Counted from the first letter of the stretch, positions 1 to 9,060 are shown. The stretch is DNA of 64,000 nucleotides from Planctomycetota bacterium (GCA_021831565.1 JAKBMM010000001.1:16321-80320), one strand, 5' to 3'. Numbers and translations are program-made. The notes: generated by a model not told the origin, from the sequence alone.

Positions 1-2225
1 AAATCATGGCCCAGGGTGTCGTTGACGTTCTTGAAATTGTCCAGATCGATGAAAATCACTCCCACCATGGCATTATGGCGATGCGCGTGGCGTATGGCCT
101 GGTCGAGACGGTCGATCAACAGCGTGCGGTTGGGCAGACCGGTCAGAGAATCGTGATAAGCCAGGTAGCGGATGCGGTCCTCCGCCGCTTTTCTCTCACT
201 GGCATCCCGAAAAACGCCCAGGATCAAGTGTTTGCCGCGTAATTCCACGCGCGATTCCACCGTGTCTACGGGGAAGCAGTGGCGATCTTTGCGAATCGCC
301 ATGATGCTCGAATCGACGCGCTCGCCGGTGCGGATGATGCGCTCGTACCGCGCCAGCGCTTCCCACCGGCTTTCCGGCGGAAAAAGAAGTTCCGCGTCCA
401 GTCCCAGCAGTTCCTCCCGCGTGTAGCCGAATTGTTCGAGGGCGCGGCGATTGACCTCTATAATTTTTCCGCCGCTTTCCATAAGCACGATCGCATCGCC
501 GGCGCCCTCCATGACCAGGTGGTAACGTTGTTCGGAATCGCGCAGGGCGTGTTCGGCGGCCTTGCGCAGATTTTCACGATGCAGTTCGTCGAGCGCGAAC
601 GAGACGCAGTTGGCGATATCCATAAGCAGACTCTTCAGCTGCGGATCAAAGGCGTTGCGGGTGTTGGAGTACGTGATGATCAAACCCGCCACGGCGCCAT
701 TGCGGTGCAGGGGAAAAGACGCCGCCGCTTGCAGACCGAAGTGTTTCATCTCGCAGCGCAGCGATTTTTCCATCGGAACCGGGGGCATATTGTTAAGAAC
801 CGGCAGGCCGTTGTGTGCCGCCGGCGCCGCCTGTTCGTTGGTTGCGGCGGCGCAAAGATCATTAATGACGATGGGCTGGTCTGAAAGAGCCGCATTCCGC
901 AGGGGCAGACAGGCCTGATGGGAGCAATTTTTTCCCCGCAGGCAGGTTGTTCTGATGAAATTGGCGGCCCTTCCTGCAAACGCGCTGGGAGTCAGCGCGC
1001 CGGTGACGGGGTCCGTCAGTGAAATACAGACCAGCTCAAATCGCCCCGATTCGACGGTCAAACGGCACACTTCAGAGAGCAGTTCGTCCTGTTGGCAGCG
1101 ATGGGCGATCAGGTTGTTGATGTGGCTCAAAGCCGCGTACATATCTTTAAGATGCCTCATGCGACGTTCGGCGCCGATCCGTTCAATAATGGCGCCCACC
1201 ATGGATTGGTACATCGCGACGAATAAAAAAATGCTCACGCCGCCCACCAGCAGGGTCATGAACAAACTGAAATACAAATACCAGCGCAGGGTTGCCACCC
1301 GCGCGGCGAAGATCGCCGCCAGGCGGCTCAGGCAGTCATTGGAAAGGGCAACGATGTTTTTTCCCATCGCGTTGGTCAGATGGTTGAATTGGTTCGGATT
1401 CCACGAACGCGGTTGGAATGTCGCTTCGTCGTTGAACGTCGCGGATAGTTGCCGGGCCTGGATGCGCATGGCGTCCAGGCGCGGTCCGGTCTGTGAGGCA
1501 AGGCGTGGTTCAGTGGAAAAGGTCTCGCTAAGATCATGACGTATTGTGGCGATGTTGTTCCATTGGATAAGCGATACCTGGCGGCGAATGGTCGCATACC
1601 ATGTGCCGGCCGGCAACGCAGGTGTCCGGGCGATATCGTCGCGTAAATGCGCCAGCCGGACCAGTAAAGTGGGAACCTGTACACATACAACATCGATCTG
1701 GTAAATGCTGTTCAGGTGCCGGTCGGATTCCAACCCCGCATAATCCGAGGCGTGCTGGAGGAGATTCCAAAGATCAGTCATGGTCTGGAGATAGCGGTGA
1801 TGAATTGTTTGGGGCGACAGGGTGGATTCGCTCGCGAGAAGTTCCGTGCATTGTCGGCGGATGATGGGCCATAACGAGCTGACACGCAGAAGGGGGGCCA
1901 GCCGACGGTCAATCCGGGAAAACGCGGCAAGTCGGCGGCGAATTCGCACGGCGAGCGCGTTCGCCTGGCGGCGGGCGCCCGGTTTGCCCCTCTTCTCGTC
2001 CAGGACAAGTTGCTCATGGCGCCGCAGCATGTTCATTAACGGAATCAGTGGTTTTACATAAATGGTCCAGTGGTATTCAGATTTTGCGACGTTGATACGC
2101 TGGCTTTGGTCGTAATAAAGCTGGTAGAGAGGAACTGCCACTGTCAGCAGGATTGCGCCGCCGACGAGGGCAAATTTTGTTGGATGAGTCAGCCTCCGCA
2201 TGAAGGCGGCCAATGGATTTCGCAT
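1..2225 (-). CDS. Membrane-bound GAF-PAS-GGDEF sensor, probable diguanylate cyclase (3' end off window)
   Basis: The minus-strand frame is open from an ATG at 2225 to the left edge, so the C-terminus is missing. An N-terminal membrane segment (TKFALVGGAILLTVAVPLY) is followed by an extracytoplasmic region of roughly 280 residues and a second membrane segment near 1210-1270 (YLYFSLFMTLLVGGVSIFLF). Then come a GAF-like region, a PAS domain (EVNRRALEQFGYTREELLG, about 400-530) and the start of a GGDEF domain (YLAYHDSLTGLPNR, then VIFIDLDNFKNVNDTLGHD at the edge). The GGDEF signature itself and any EAL domain lie outside the window. By family knowledge such proteins make cyclic di-GMP in response to a ligand sensed by the other domains; the ligand is unknown. 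A second in-frame ATG lies at 2201. Confidence 0.85.
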   Translation of the reverse strand, partial: MRNPLAAFMRRLTHPTKFALVGGAILLTVAVPLYQLYYDQSQRINVAKSEYHWTIYVKPLIPLMNMLRRHEQLVLDEKRGKPGARRQANALAVRIRRRLAAFSRIDRRLAPLLRVSSLWPIIRRQCTELLASESTLSPQTIHHRYLQTMTDLWNLLQHASDYAGLESDRHLNSIYQIDVVCVQVPTLLVRLAHLRDDIARTPALPAGTWYATIRRQVSLIQWNNIATIRHDLSETFSTEPRLASQTGPRLDAMRIQARQLSATFNDEATFQPRSWNPNQFNHLTNAMGKNIVALSNDCLSRLAAIFAARVATLRWYLYFSLFMTLLVGGVSIFLFVAMYQSMVGAIIERIGAERRMRHLKDMYAALSHINNLIAHRCQQDELLSEVCRLTVESGRFELVCISLTDPVTGALTPSAFAGRAANFIRTTCLRGKNCSHQACLPLRNAALSDQPIVINDLCAAATNEQAAPAAHNGLPVLNNMPPVPMEKSLRCEMKHFGLQAAASFPLHRNGAVAGLIITYSNTRNAFDPQLKSLLMDIANCVSFALDELHRENLRKAAEHALRDSEQRYHLVMEGAGDAIVLMESGGKIIEVNRRALEQFGYTREELLGLDAELLFPPESRWEALARYERIIRTGERVDSSIMAIRKDRHCFPVDTVESRVELRGKHLILGVFRDASERKAAEDRIRYLAYHDSLTGLPNRTLLIDRLDQAIRHAHRHNAMVGVIFIDLDNFKNVNDTLGHD

Positions 2226-2405
2226 CGGGATGTCAACCTCGAGTGTATTATCGGCATTTCGTTGGGATGGTCTTCAGAATCTCGAAACTTGCCGGAAAGT
2301 TAGAGTTCCTCTCCGCGTTTGCGAATATATTCTCTTTATGTCCTTTTTCCGTTCCCGATAGCTTTTGGGATCGAGATTTGATCAACCGCCGGAATATCAC
2401 GAGTA
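2226..2405. other. Leader and intergenic region between the sensor gene and tRNA-Leu
   Basis: No gene is seen here. On the minus strand a GATAAT box lies about 35 bases upstream of the sensor start and could be a -10 element, but no convincing -35 goes with it. A degenerate copy of the dispersed CCCGATAGCTATCGGG palindrome is at 2353-2370. Confidence 0.5.
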
Positions 2406-2488
2406 TGCGGGCGAGAGGAGTCGAACCTCCACGTCTTTTGGACACTAGAACCTGAATCTAGCGCGTCTGCCAATTCCGCCACGCCCGC
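2406..2488 (-). tRNA. tRNA-Leu (anticodon CAG)
   Basis: Read on the minus strand, the acceptor arms GCGGGCG and CGCCCGC pair over seven bases. The D arm contains GGCAGACGCGC, the anticodon stem CTAGA/TCTAG encloses the loop TTCAGGT (anticodon CAG), a variable arm follows, and the T arm carries GGTTCGACTCC. The 83-base length with an extended variable region fits a class II leucine tRNA. The 3' CCA is not encoded. Confidence 0.97.
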
Positions 2489-2656
2489 GGAGAAAACATT
2501 ATGATACAAATCTCCTCCTGGATATTCCAATAACGGGAGTATGGGGTTTTCCTTGCCAGCCGGATCATTTCATGTTATGAAATCCATATTGAGCGGCGCG
2601 GCGACGATCGGTGGGGACCGCAGCGGCGCGGCGCACAGAGCACAAGGAGCGGTATC
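2489..2656. other. Intergenic region upstream of the globin-like lipoprotein
   Basis: No gene is visible in this 168-base stretch. It must hold the promoters of the minus-strand tRNA-Leu and the plus-strand lipoprotein gene, but no convincing -35/-10 pair was found. An AAGGAGCGG ribosome-binding site sits at its right end. Confidence 0.5.
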
Positions 2657-3139
2657 GTGCAGAGAATTCAGGCGTCTGGTCCGTGTCGCGGCTACCGGAG
2701 GTTTACCTTGGCGTTCGCATTGATCGGTTTGATCGGCGCGCTGGGGCTTGGTGGTTGCACCGGCAACCAGAAAGGATCGCGAACCCCCACGCTGTATGAG
2801 CAACTTGGCGGTCAGGCGGGCGTAAAAAATCTGGTGCATACCCTGATTGTGAATGTCGGCAAAGATTCGCGCATTAACAGTAAGTTCGTCCATACGAATC
2901 TTTCGCATCTGCAAGTACAGCTTGTGAATCTGATCGGTCAGGATTCCGGGGGACCGCAGATATACACTGGTCCCGATATGTACGCGGTTCACAAGAGCAT
3001 GCATATCACGCCGGCTCAATGGAATGCCTTCATGCAGGATTTCGGATTGGCTATGCGGCAGGAGCATTTATCTGACTTTGCGCAGGCTCGATTGCTGGGC
3101 ATTCTGATGCCGATGAAAGTGGACATCGTCGGCCATTGA
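2657..3139 (+). CDS. Lipoprotein of the truncated hemoglobin (group I-like) family
   Basis: The start is GTG at 2657, preceded by AAGGAGCGG. A basic N-terminus, a hydrophobic segment and the lipobox LGGC (Cys34) predict a lipoprotein signal. Residues 45-155 match the truncated globin fold: LYEQLGGQAGVKNLV at the start, GGPQIYTGPDM, and VHKSMHIT with the likely proximal haem ligand His112. Compared with mycobacterial GlbN, the distal residues differ: Tyr B10 is Ile64 and Gln E11 is Leu89. Family members bind O2 or detoxify NO, but those distal residues are central to that chemistry, so function here is uncertain. Export of a truncated globin is unusual. Confidence 0.8.
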   Translation: MQRIQASGPCRGYRRFTLAFALIGLIGALGLGGCTGNQKGSRTPTLYEQLGGQAGVKNLVHTLIVNVGKDSRINSKFVHTNLSHLQVQLVNLIGQDSGGPQIYTGPDMYAVHKSMHITPAQWNAFMQDFGLAMRQEHLSDFAQARLLGILMPMKVDIVGH

Positions 3140-3160
3140 ACCTGCCCCTGGGAAATGGCG

Positions 3161-3286
3161 GCGTGGTAATCCTTTCTGGAATACCGGTGTAGAACCGACA
3201 AACATAAATGTTGCCGGTAAGACACCCCGCCGGCCTCTCCGGCCGCTCCCCTGCCTACCGGCAGGCAGGCTGAGAAAATTGTCGCG
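3161..3286 (-). repeat. Dispersed hairpin element, copy R1
   Basis: This is one of four related intergenic elements (others at 42422-42570, 42686-42802 and 51269-51370). Read on the minus strand it begins GCGACAATTTTCT, has a central palindrome CTGCCTACCGGCAGGCAG (3251-3268), the core CAACATTTATGTTTGTCGG (3195-3213), then GGTTCTACACCGG, and ends near GATTACCACGCC. The ends are imperfect inverted repeats. It fills the gap between the convergent globin-like and phosphatase genes. Confidence 0.6.
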
Positions 3287-3303
3287 CCGGGGCAACGGAC
3301 GAA

Positions 3304-5139
3304 TCAATCGGTTACCTTGACGATGACCAGGGTCGTGTCATCGATCCGGCGGCTTAATCCCACAAAACGGCGGCTTTCCCATATCATCTGGCGGCCTATC
3401 TGTTCCGCCGGCAGATGGACATGGCCCAGGAGGGCGGCGCGCATCCGCTGCTTGCCGAATTTCTCGCCCGCAAAATTCATGGCGTCAGTCAGACCATCCG
3501 TATAAACGAACAGCACGTCGCCCTTTTCCAGTTGCACGACTTGCTTGCTGTACCGCTCCGACGCATCCACGCCGATCACCATACCGCCTACGGTCAATTC
3601 GTGAATTTCCCCGCCGCGGATCAGCAACGGCGGTTCGTGGCCGGCGGTGCAATAAGTCACCAGGCGGCGCGCGTAATCGAGCGTACCGTACCAAAGTGTG
3701 ACGAATTCGTTGCTTCGCGTGTCGGCGGTGATGGCGCGGTTCACGCGGTTCATGATTTCGTCGAGATCGTAGATGTCGCTGGCGTAGGCGCGAATGGCCG
3801 CGCGGACCGAGGCCATCAGCAGGGAAGCGGGCAGGCCTTTTCCTACCACATCGCCGACGGTGATACCGACGCCGCTCTCGCCGAATCGGATGAAATCATA
3901 GAAATCGCCGCCCAATTCGAAACAGGGAACGTAAAGGCCGGCGATGTCGAATCCAAAAGCGCGCGGCGCCTCGGCGGGAATCATGCGGCGCTGCACTTCG
4001 GCGGCGATCTGAACCTGTCGTTGCAATCGCTCTTTTTCCAGCGCTTCCTGCTGGAGACGGGCGTTTTCAATGGCGATGGCGGCTTGGCTGGCGATGGACT
4101 GCAGGAGTTGGACCTCAAAATCGGAAAATTCTTTCTTTTCCGCTGTGTACACGCGCAGTACGCCTATCGGTTGGCCCTTGTACATTAAAGCGGCGCAGAG
4201 CACCGAAACGATGCCCTCGCGGCGCGTGTCTTCGGGATAGGCGATGCGTTTGTCGGTGGCCATCTCGGCCACATAGACCACCTTGCCGGTGAGCGCCTCG
4301 CGGTCCACGCCGCTTTTGCTAAGAACAATTGGTCCCTTCTGCACATAGGCGTCGGAAAGATTAAACACACTTTTGATGATCAGTTCCTGACGATGTTCGT
4401 CGAGCAGGCGCAGGGAACAGGCTTTCACGCCCAACGCGCGGGCCACCGCCGAAGTGATGCGGTCGAGTGTCTGCTGGAGTCCGCGGGCGTCGGTGAGCAT
4501 GGTGGATATATTGAATAACGTTGTTAATTCAGCGATTCGGCGGCGAAGCTGCATTTCCTGCTCGCACAGGCGGGCGATGGCGTTGGCCAGCAGGTAAAGG
4601 AACTGCACACCGGCGGTTTTCCGGTGCAGCGTCTCCTGGTTGATGGCTTCGGCGAGAGTTCGCACCTGGGCGGCCGGCAGATTAAGTTTCTCCGCCAGTT
4701 CCCGGACCAGAGCGGCGCGCATCGGCGCACTCTTGGCCGGTTCAATCACGATACTTCCCAACCGAACATTGCTCACAATAATTGGCGCGGTAAAAGGCTC
4801 TTCCAGCCCGGAGTCGCCCTTCCAGTCTCGTGCCGCGGCGATGGCGGCCGAGCGGGTCTCAAACCTCTTGCTGACGGTGGTTTGCGTCAGGGGCCGACCG
4901 TCCGGATCCAGAATGGTCGCCTTGACGTTGGCGACCGATGCGAGCGCATCCTGGATATCCTGGAGGGTTGCCGAATCAATGTAATCGGTGAGCCGGGTGG
5001 TGGTGGGCATGGCGCCATCCGTAAGCGCCGATGGAGTCGGTGCAGCGGCGCCGCCGTCGGATGCGCGCGGTTCGGCCGCGGGGCCGGACGGTTCGGGATT
5101 TGCCTCGGTCAAAGAGTCTCGCGTGGATGGCGTAGTCAA
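3304..5139 (-). CDS. SpoIIE/RsbU-type PP2C serine phosphatase with GAF domain
   Basis: This 611-residue protein has a proline- and alanine-rich N-terminus, a sensory region at about 45-140 (DYIDSATLQDIQDALASV, resembling PocR-type domains), a GAF domain at about 205-355 and a C-terminal PP2C domain. Phosphatase motifs are ELGGDFYD, GDVVGKG, TAGHEPP, YTDGLTDAM and DDTTLVIV, which carry the metal-binding aspartates. In known systems such enzymes dephosphorylate anti-sigma antagonists (partner-switching); no antagonist or anti-sigma kinase is next to it here. The longest frame starts with TTG at 5139; an in-frame ATG at 5010 (MPTTTRLTDY) is an alternative that would keep all domains. Confidence 0.88.
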   Translation of the reverse strand: MTTPSTRDSLTEANPEPSGPAAEPRASDGGAAAPTPSALTDGAMPTTTRLTDYIDSATLQDIQDALASVANVKATILDPDGRPLTQTTVSKRFETRSAAIAAARDWKGDSGLEEPFTAPIIVSNVRLGSIVIEPAKSAPMRAALVRELAEKLNLPAAQVRTLAEAINQETLHRKTAGVQFLYLLANAIARLCEQEMQLRRRIAELTTLFNISTMLTDARGLQQTLDRITSAVARALGVKACSLRLLDEHRQELIIKSVFNLSDAYVQKGPIVLSKSGVDREALTGKVVYVAEMATDKRIAYPEDTRREGIVSVLCAALMYKGQPIGVLRVYTAEKKEFSDFEVQLLQSIASQAAIAIENARLQQEALEKERLQRQVQIAAEVQRRMIPAEAPRAFGFDIAGLYVPCFELGGDFYDFIRFGESGVGITVGDVVGKGLPASLLMASVRAAIRAYASDIYDLDEIMNRVNRAITADTRSNEFVTLWYGTLDYARRLVTYCTAGHEPPLLIRGGEIHELTVGGMVIGVDASERYSKQVVQLEKGDVLFVYTDGLTDAMNFAGEKFGKQRMRAALLGHVHLPAEQIGRQMIWESRRFVGLSRRIDDTTLVIVKVTD

Positions 5140-5244
5140 AATCGTCTCTGCTTTCGTGTATCTACGGCTCGTCTGGCGTGCCGGTCAGGAATTTCCCCCA
5201 GCCCAAAGTATATCAGGCTCTATCATTTGAAAAGATCGAGGCCG

Positions 5245-5274
5245 AACCATCCCGCGATACCGGGATGGTTTTTT
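5245..5274 (+). terminator. Perfect 10-bp hairpin, possible terminator
   Basis: AACCATCCCG (5245-5254) pairs perfectly with CGGGATGGTT (5261-5270) around a six-base loop and is followed by T residues on the plus strand. The nearest gene is on the minus strand and ends at 5273, so on that strand the hairpin lacks a T tract. It may act in both directions or stop antisense transcription. Confidence 0.45.
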
Positions 5275-7108
5275 ACTTCTCCAAACCATGACCGGTATGC
5301 CGGGAATCCGATGGGACGAGCCAGGCTTTGGCCAACACCGCCGGCCATATACCACCGGTTTTCCACCCGGCCCATTCCCGCAGAACCCGTTTGAGTTGGG
5401 TCTGCTGACCGAGTTGATAATCCAGGTATGACAGAAGGAAGGCGGCGGCGTTGTTCTTGTGGCGCACCATCGCCGCGAGTTGTCTATGCGCGTTAAGTAT
5501 GCTCACTTTCGGTAACAATGCGTTCAGATTGTAGCGCACCGCAGTGAGTTCGGGATGGCGACGAAAAACAAATTTAAGATTGTACAAGGCGCTGGAATAC
5601 AATTCCGCCGCGATCTCGGCGTTCGCCTGGCCAATAACGGGCAATTGATTGACCGGCTGCAACAACGTTGCGCCCTGGTAAGCTTCTATTGCCTCAATAA
5701 AGTGACCCTGTTTCAGATATACCTGCGCTTTTTGCATGGTGCGATTGAATTCATCGGGGGCGGGCGCGGCCAGCGAATTTAGCGGTTCCACGCGCCGACC
5801 GGCGCGCAAGGCTTTGGTTAAAGACCGGGGAATATTCAGCGACGCGGTTGGCGAAGTGCGGCCTCTACGGCCCCGGGTGCTTAGCGAATGAACTGAGGTG
5901 GACTGGCCGCCGGCGCTCCGCCGGGCCGTAATAGGCGCGATGGGCAAACCGGTAAAAGGATCGATTTTGAGAATCCGGGCTGATTGCGAATTCTCCGGCG
6001 CCAAGGTAGTCAACGTCATGGCGGGTTTGCCCGCAAGTCCTGGACCATGAACGGAAATCTTCTTTCCACTGGCCAATTCGGACAGTAATTCCTGATACAG
6101 ATCGCCTGAAACCGCGTTCTTGCCGGGGAGCGCACCCCCCGTCAATCCTCGTATAGGTCGGCCGATGCCGCCTTGGTTCGTACCGGCTTCCACGCGGCTA
6201 TTGACCGGATTAACGCGGACCATGCCCTGGACGGTAAGGTCGGATGGACGAACGGTTTTTCCGATCCGTTTGCCGCCCGCCGGGCTTACCTTCTCGGGTG
6301 CAATCCGCTGGCTGAACGCGCCGGTCGGTACGACATTGTATAGTGGATGCTCAATGGGGATCTGACGCAGGCCGAACAGGGGACTGACTTGTCCAATTGT
6401 TCCCACCGGCGGCGCCACACCTGGATTATTCAGGTACGGCGCCCCGGCGTTTGTAGGGAGGAAAGGATTGCTCACGTTCCGGCCGGCCCAACTATTCGGC
6501 AATGTTGAATAACCTAGCCCGCCCAGGGCATTTTGTCCGAGCGATCCGTTGGAATTCCAGTTGAACTGACCATTGACCGATTCATTGATGCTTACATTCG
6601 ACGCCCCGGCACTCAGGGCGGAAATCCGAGATAGCTCCATAGCGGCCGGAGAACTGGGTCGGGAGAAAGAAAACTGGCTGATTTCCGGAATGCGGGCATA
6701 GCTGGTTCCCCCGCCGGGAAGCGGAACCGGAACAACCCTGTAATTGATCTGGGGCTGGTACGGAACGGCCATGCCGCCGGAATTCATCACGCCATAGATG
6801 TTCGGATTCAAAGGCACATAACCTGGTATGGGGTTGTTGCTGCCGCCGGAGCCGACTTGGTTATTAGCGTCCAGAGCCTGACCGGTCTGCACCTGTACCT
6901 GGGCCCGCGCATAGGGAACGGCCGCCAAAATCAGGACGGCGATAGCCGCCAGCCGGTATCCCCAGCGGTACTTCGTGGCCCAGGACGGCCCTTTCGCCAA
7001 CCTCGGTAAGTACATGGCCGCAAGCTGGTATTGCCGGCGACGATTCGTAAGATTCTGACAGGTCGGTCCCTCCCGCCGCTGTTTCTGTGTTGTGTGGACC
7101 TTTTTCAT
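5273..7108 (-). CDS. Secreted TPR-containing protein of unknown function
   Basis: The start is taken at ATG 7108 (MKKVHTTQ) because AGAAGG lies just upstream; a longer frame begins at 7132. A basic region and hydrophobic segment (LAAIAVLILAAVPYARAQ, about residues 52-70) look like a long signal peptide with cleavage after ARA. Residues about 70-420 are low in complexity and rich in Gly, Pro, Ser and Asn, with no domain I recognise. A TPR-like repeat region follows (about 455-560: AQVYLKQGHFIEAIEAYQGATLLQP). The product is probably periplasmic or surface-exposed. I do not recognise a specific function. Confidence 0.6.
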   Translation of the reverse strand: MKKVHTTQKQRREGPTCQNLTNRRRQYQLAAMYLPRLAKGPSWATKYRWGYRLAAIAVLILAAVPYARAQVQVQTGQALDANNQVGSGGSNNPIPGYVPLNPNIYGVMNSGGMAVPYQPQINYRVVPVPLPGGGTSYARIPEISQFSFSRPSSPAAMELSRISALSAGASNVSINESVNGQFNWNSNGSLGQNALGGLGYSTLPNSWAGRNVSNPFLPTNAGAPYLNNPGVAPPVGTIGQVSPLFGLRQIPIEHPLYNVVPTGAFSQRIAPEKVSPAGGKRIGKTVRPSDLTVQGMVRVNPVNSRVEAGTNQGGIGRPIRGLTGGALPGKNAVSGDLYQELLSELASGKKISVHGPGLAGKPAMTLTTLAPENSQSARILKIDPFTGLPIAPITARRSAGGQSTSVHSLSTRGRRGRTSPTASLNIPRSLTKALRAGRRVEPLNSLAAPAPDEFNRTMQKAQVYLKQGHFIEAIEAYQGATLLQPVNQLPVIGQANAEIAAELYSSALYNLKFVFRRHPELTAVRYNLNALLPKVSILNAHRQLAAMVRHKNNAAAFLLSYLDYQLGQQTQLKRVLREWAGWKTGGIWPAVLAKAWLVPSDSRHTGHGLEK

Positions 7109-7388
7109 AAGGCACCTTCTGAAAATCCACAAGAAGCCAGCGCTTCTTACTTTTCATTATAGCCTTTGCGATGTCGCGGATCATACCCGCTATGATTTTC
7201 AAATATGCCCCGCGCCGCGGGGCTGTCAAGTAAGGATGCGTGAAGCCGGACCGCTGCAACGGCTCGCGTTTAGCTCACAGAGCCTGTTTGGGAAGATATC
7301 GGGGCCGCGACGATTGGGGCCCCGCCGGTATGGGCTGTCTTGGCGCTGGGGCGGTTCATTGCGTCGAAAAGCCGTCCGCGGAATGCCG
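7109..7388. other. Intergenic region with GC hairpins
   Basis: About 280 bases without a gene. It contains the likely promoter of the TPR gene (-10 at 7156-7161), a GC hairpin at 7207-7223 (GCCCCGC/GCGGGGC) and a second at about 7294-7318. The stretch 7271-7301 is about 84% identical to 14168-14198 upstream of lipA (see findings). Confidence 0.5.
7156..7161 (-). promoter_or_regulatory. -10 box (TATAAT) of the secreted TPR gene
   Basis: A perfect TATAAT lies on the minus strand 48 bases upstream of the ATG at 7108. The expected -35 position (near TATGAT) matches poorly, so the assignment rests on the -10 box and its distance to the gene. Confidence 0.4.
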
Positions 7389-7426
7389 AAAAAAAAGTCA
7401 CCGGGAAGGCGGGTTCTTACCCGGTG
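7389..7426 (-). terminator. Rho-independent terminator overlapping the end of the VOC gene
   Basis: On the minus strand CACCGGG (7426-7420) pairs with CCCGGTG (7405-7399), followed by AC and eight T residues (7396-7389). The upstream arm lies in the last codons of the VOC gene. It ends the ilvC-VOC transcript. Confidence 0.75.
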
Positions 7427-7842
7427 CGTTTTCTCTCCACGATCTGCATTAAATTTCCTTCACAATCCAAGAATGAAATCAGCCGGCCACCGCCCACGGC
7501 CTGTACCACCGCCCCGACGAAACCCACTCCCTGGCCGGTGAGATGGGCGTATGCTTGATCAAAATCCGCCACCAGCCAGGCCACGTGGCTAAGACCCGCG
7601 TCGTGACTTTCGCGCGGGCGGCGCACGTGTTCGTTGCGCGGCATGATTTCCAGCATCATCCCCGCAAGCGTTGAATCATGATCCGGCGGACCAATCAGAT
7701 ACGTGCGCTGGTCCGATGGTGGTTGCGGCCCGGTTTGCGCCATCACCACCAGTCCCAACATGCGGCGATACCACTGGACCATCAAGTCGGTATTGTCCGC
7801 GGCGATCGCGACATGATCCAAACCACGGGTAAAATTTGTCAT
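7417..7842 (-). CDS. VOC-superfamily (glyoxalase/bleomycin-resistance fold) protein
   Basis: This 141-residue protein shows the paired beta-alpha-beta-beta-beta modules of the vicinal oxygen chelate fold: [24 protein letters not shown] at the N-terminus, MLEIMP mid-chain, and [18 protein letters not shown] with [13 protein letters not shown] at the C-terminus. Probable metal ligands are the His in LDHVA, Glu in MLEIMP, His in LSHVA and Glu in QIVE. The ATG at 7842 overlaps the ilvC stop (ATGA), implying translational coupling. The substrate cannot be told from sequence. Confidence 0.8.
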   Translation of the reverse strand: MTNFTRGLDHVAIAADNTDLMVQWYRRMLGLVVMAQTGPQPPSDQRTYLIGPPDHDSTLAGMMLEIMPRNEHVRRPRESHDAGLSHVAWLVADFDQAYAHLTGQGVGFVGAVVQAVGGGRLISFLDCEGNLMQIVERKRTG

Positions 7843-8867
7843 GAAAAATCGATTTCCTTTGCATGAATCCATTTCATCATCTTGCGCAGATTGCGGCCCG
7901 TCGTTTCCACGGGATGGTCTCGATCGGCCTGACAAAGGGCCTGGAATTTCGGTTTACCGGCGCGGTGTTCCGCCATCCATTCCCGGGCGAATTGTCCGGA
8001 GGTGATTTCATCGAGAATCTTCTGCATTTCCCGGCGCGTCTGATCGGTGATAATCCGCGGCCCCCGGGTCAGATCGCCGTATTCGGCGGTGTTGCTGATG
8101 CTGTAACGCATGTAGTTCAGGCCGCCCTGGTAAATCAGGTCCACGATCAACTTCACTTCATGCACGCATTCAAAATAGGCCATTTCCGGCGGATAGCCGT
8201 TTTTCACCAGCGTTTCAAACCCGGCCTTGATTAATGCCGACAGGCCGCCGCATAGCACCACTTGTTCGCCGAACAGGTCGGTTTCGCATTCATCCTTGAA
8301 CGTGGTGTGAATGATGCCCGCCCGCGCTCCGCCGATGCCGTTGCCCCAGGCCAGAGCCGTGCGCAGAGCGTGGCCGGAGGCGTCCTGCTGCACCGCCACC
8401 AGGCAGGGCACGCCGCCGCCCTTGACGAATTCGCTCCGCACCAGATGACCAGGACCCTTGGGAGCAATCATCACCACATCTACATCTTTACTAGGTATAA
8501 TCTGCTTGAAGTGAATGTTGAAACCGTGCGTGGCGCCGAGGGTTTTCCCGCCCTTGAGAAACGGGCCGATCTCTTTCCGGTAGATTTCGGATTGCAGCTC
8601 GTCCGGCAATGCCATGATGATCAGATCTCCCGCCCGGACCGCATCCGCGATGGGCAGGGGATCAAAGCCGTGTTCCATTGCCAACCGGCCATTAACCGAA
8701 TCGCGGCGATTGGCCACCACGACACGCACGCCGCTTTCCCGCAGATTCTGGGCATGGGCGTGTCCCTGCGAGCCGTAACCGAGAACCGCCACCGTTTTGC
8801 CGGCCAGGCCGGAAAGGGGTGCTTCGTTTTCGTAATAAATTTTGAGCGATATTTCGCCAGCCGCCAT
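7839..8867 (-). CDS. ilvC: Ketol-acid reductoisomerase (class I)
   Basis: Converts acetolactate or acetohydroxybutyrate to the dihydroxy acid in branched-chain amino acid synthesis, using NAD(P)H and Mg2+. Visible features: the Rossmann motif [24 protein letters not shown], the metal-binding stretch [12 protein letters not shown], and [21 protein letters not shown] with SNTAEYGD. The length of 342 residues is normal for class I. The loop after beta-2 reads ANRRDSVN rather than the common LRPGS type, so cofactor preference should not be assumed. It is followed by the coupled VOC gene; no other ilv or leu gene is in the window. Confidence 0.97.
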   Translation of the reverse strand: MAAGEISLKIYYENEAPLSGLAGKTVAVLGYGSQGHAHAQNLRESGVRVVVANRRDSVNGRLAMEHGFDPLPIADAVRAGDLIIMALPDELQSEIYRKEIGPFLKGGKTLGATHGFNIHFKQIIPSKDVDVVMIAPKGPGHLVRSEFVKGGGVPCLVAVQQDASGHALRTALAWGNGIGGARAGIIHTTFKDECETDLFGEQVVLCGGLSALIKAGFETLVKNGYPPEMAYFECVHEVKLIVDLIYQGGLNYMRYSISNTAEYGDLTRGPRIITDQTRREMQKILDEITSGQFAREWMAEHRAGKPKFQALCQADRDHPVETTGRNLRKMMKWIHAKEIDFS

Positions 8868-8984
8868 AACACAAGACCTTTCATCAACAAGTAAGGCCGT
8901 CTGTATTGCCGAAACGATAAGATAACCAGACCACCGGGCGCGGTCAAACCGGAGGCAAAAACCGGAGGCAACAAGCCTTCGTTT

Positions 8985-9060
8985 CCGGGCGTGTCAGTGA
9001 TTGGCGGGCCGCCGGAGAGTCGCGGCGCACCGTCTTGGCGGCAACATTTAACCTGGGTTT
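8985..9060 (+). repeat. Fragment of the dispersed element (R5) at the tyrA 3' end
   Basis: The stretch CCGTCTTGGCGGCAACATTT at 9030-9049 matches the middle of copy R2 (42479-42498) with two mismatches. The tyrA stop codon (9048-9050) lies inside it. The second half of the element is missing, replaced by tyrA coding sequence. Confidence 0.45.

Noticed and set aside
279..884. Plus-strand open frame opposite the GGDEF gene
   Set aside because: The minus-strand reading gives clear GAF and PAS motifs; the plus frame is an antisense shadow.
3415..4188. Plus-strand open frame of 257 codons inside the phosphatase gene
   Set aside because: Antisense to SpoIIE motifs and has no recognisable domain.
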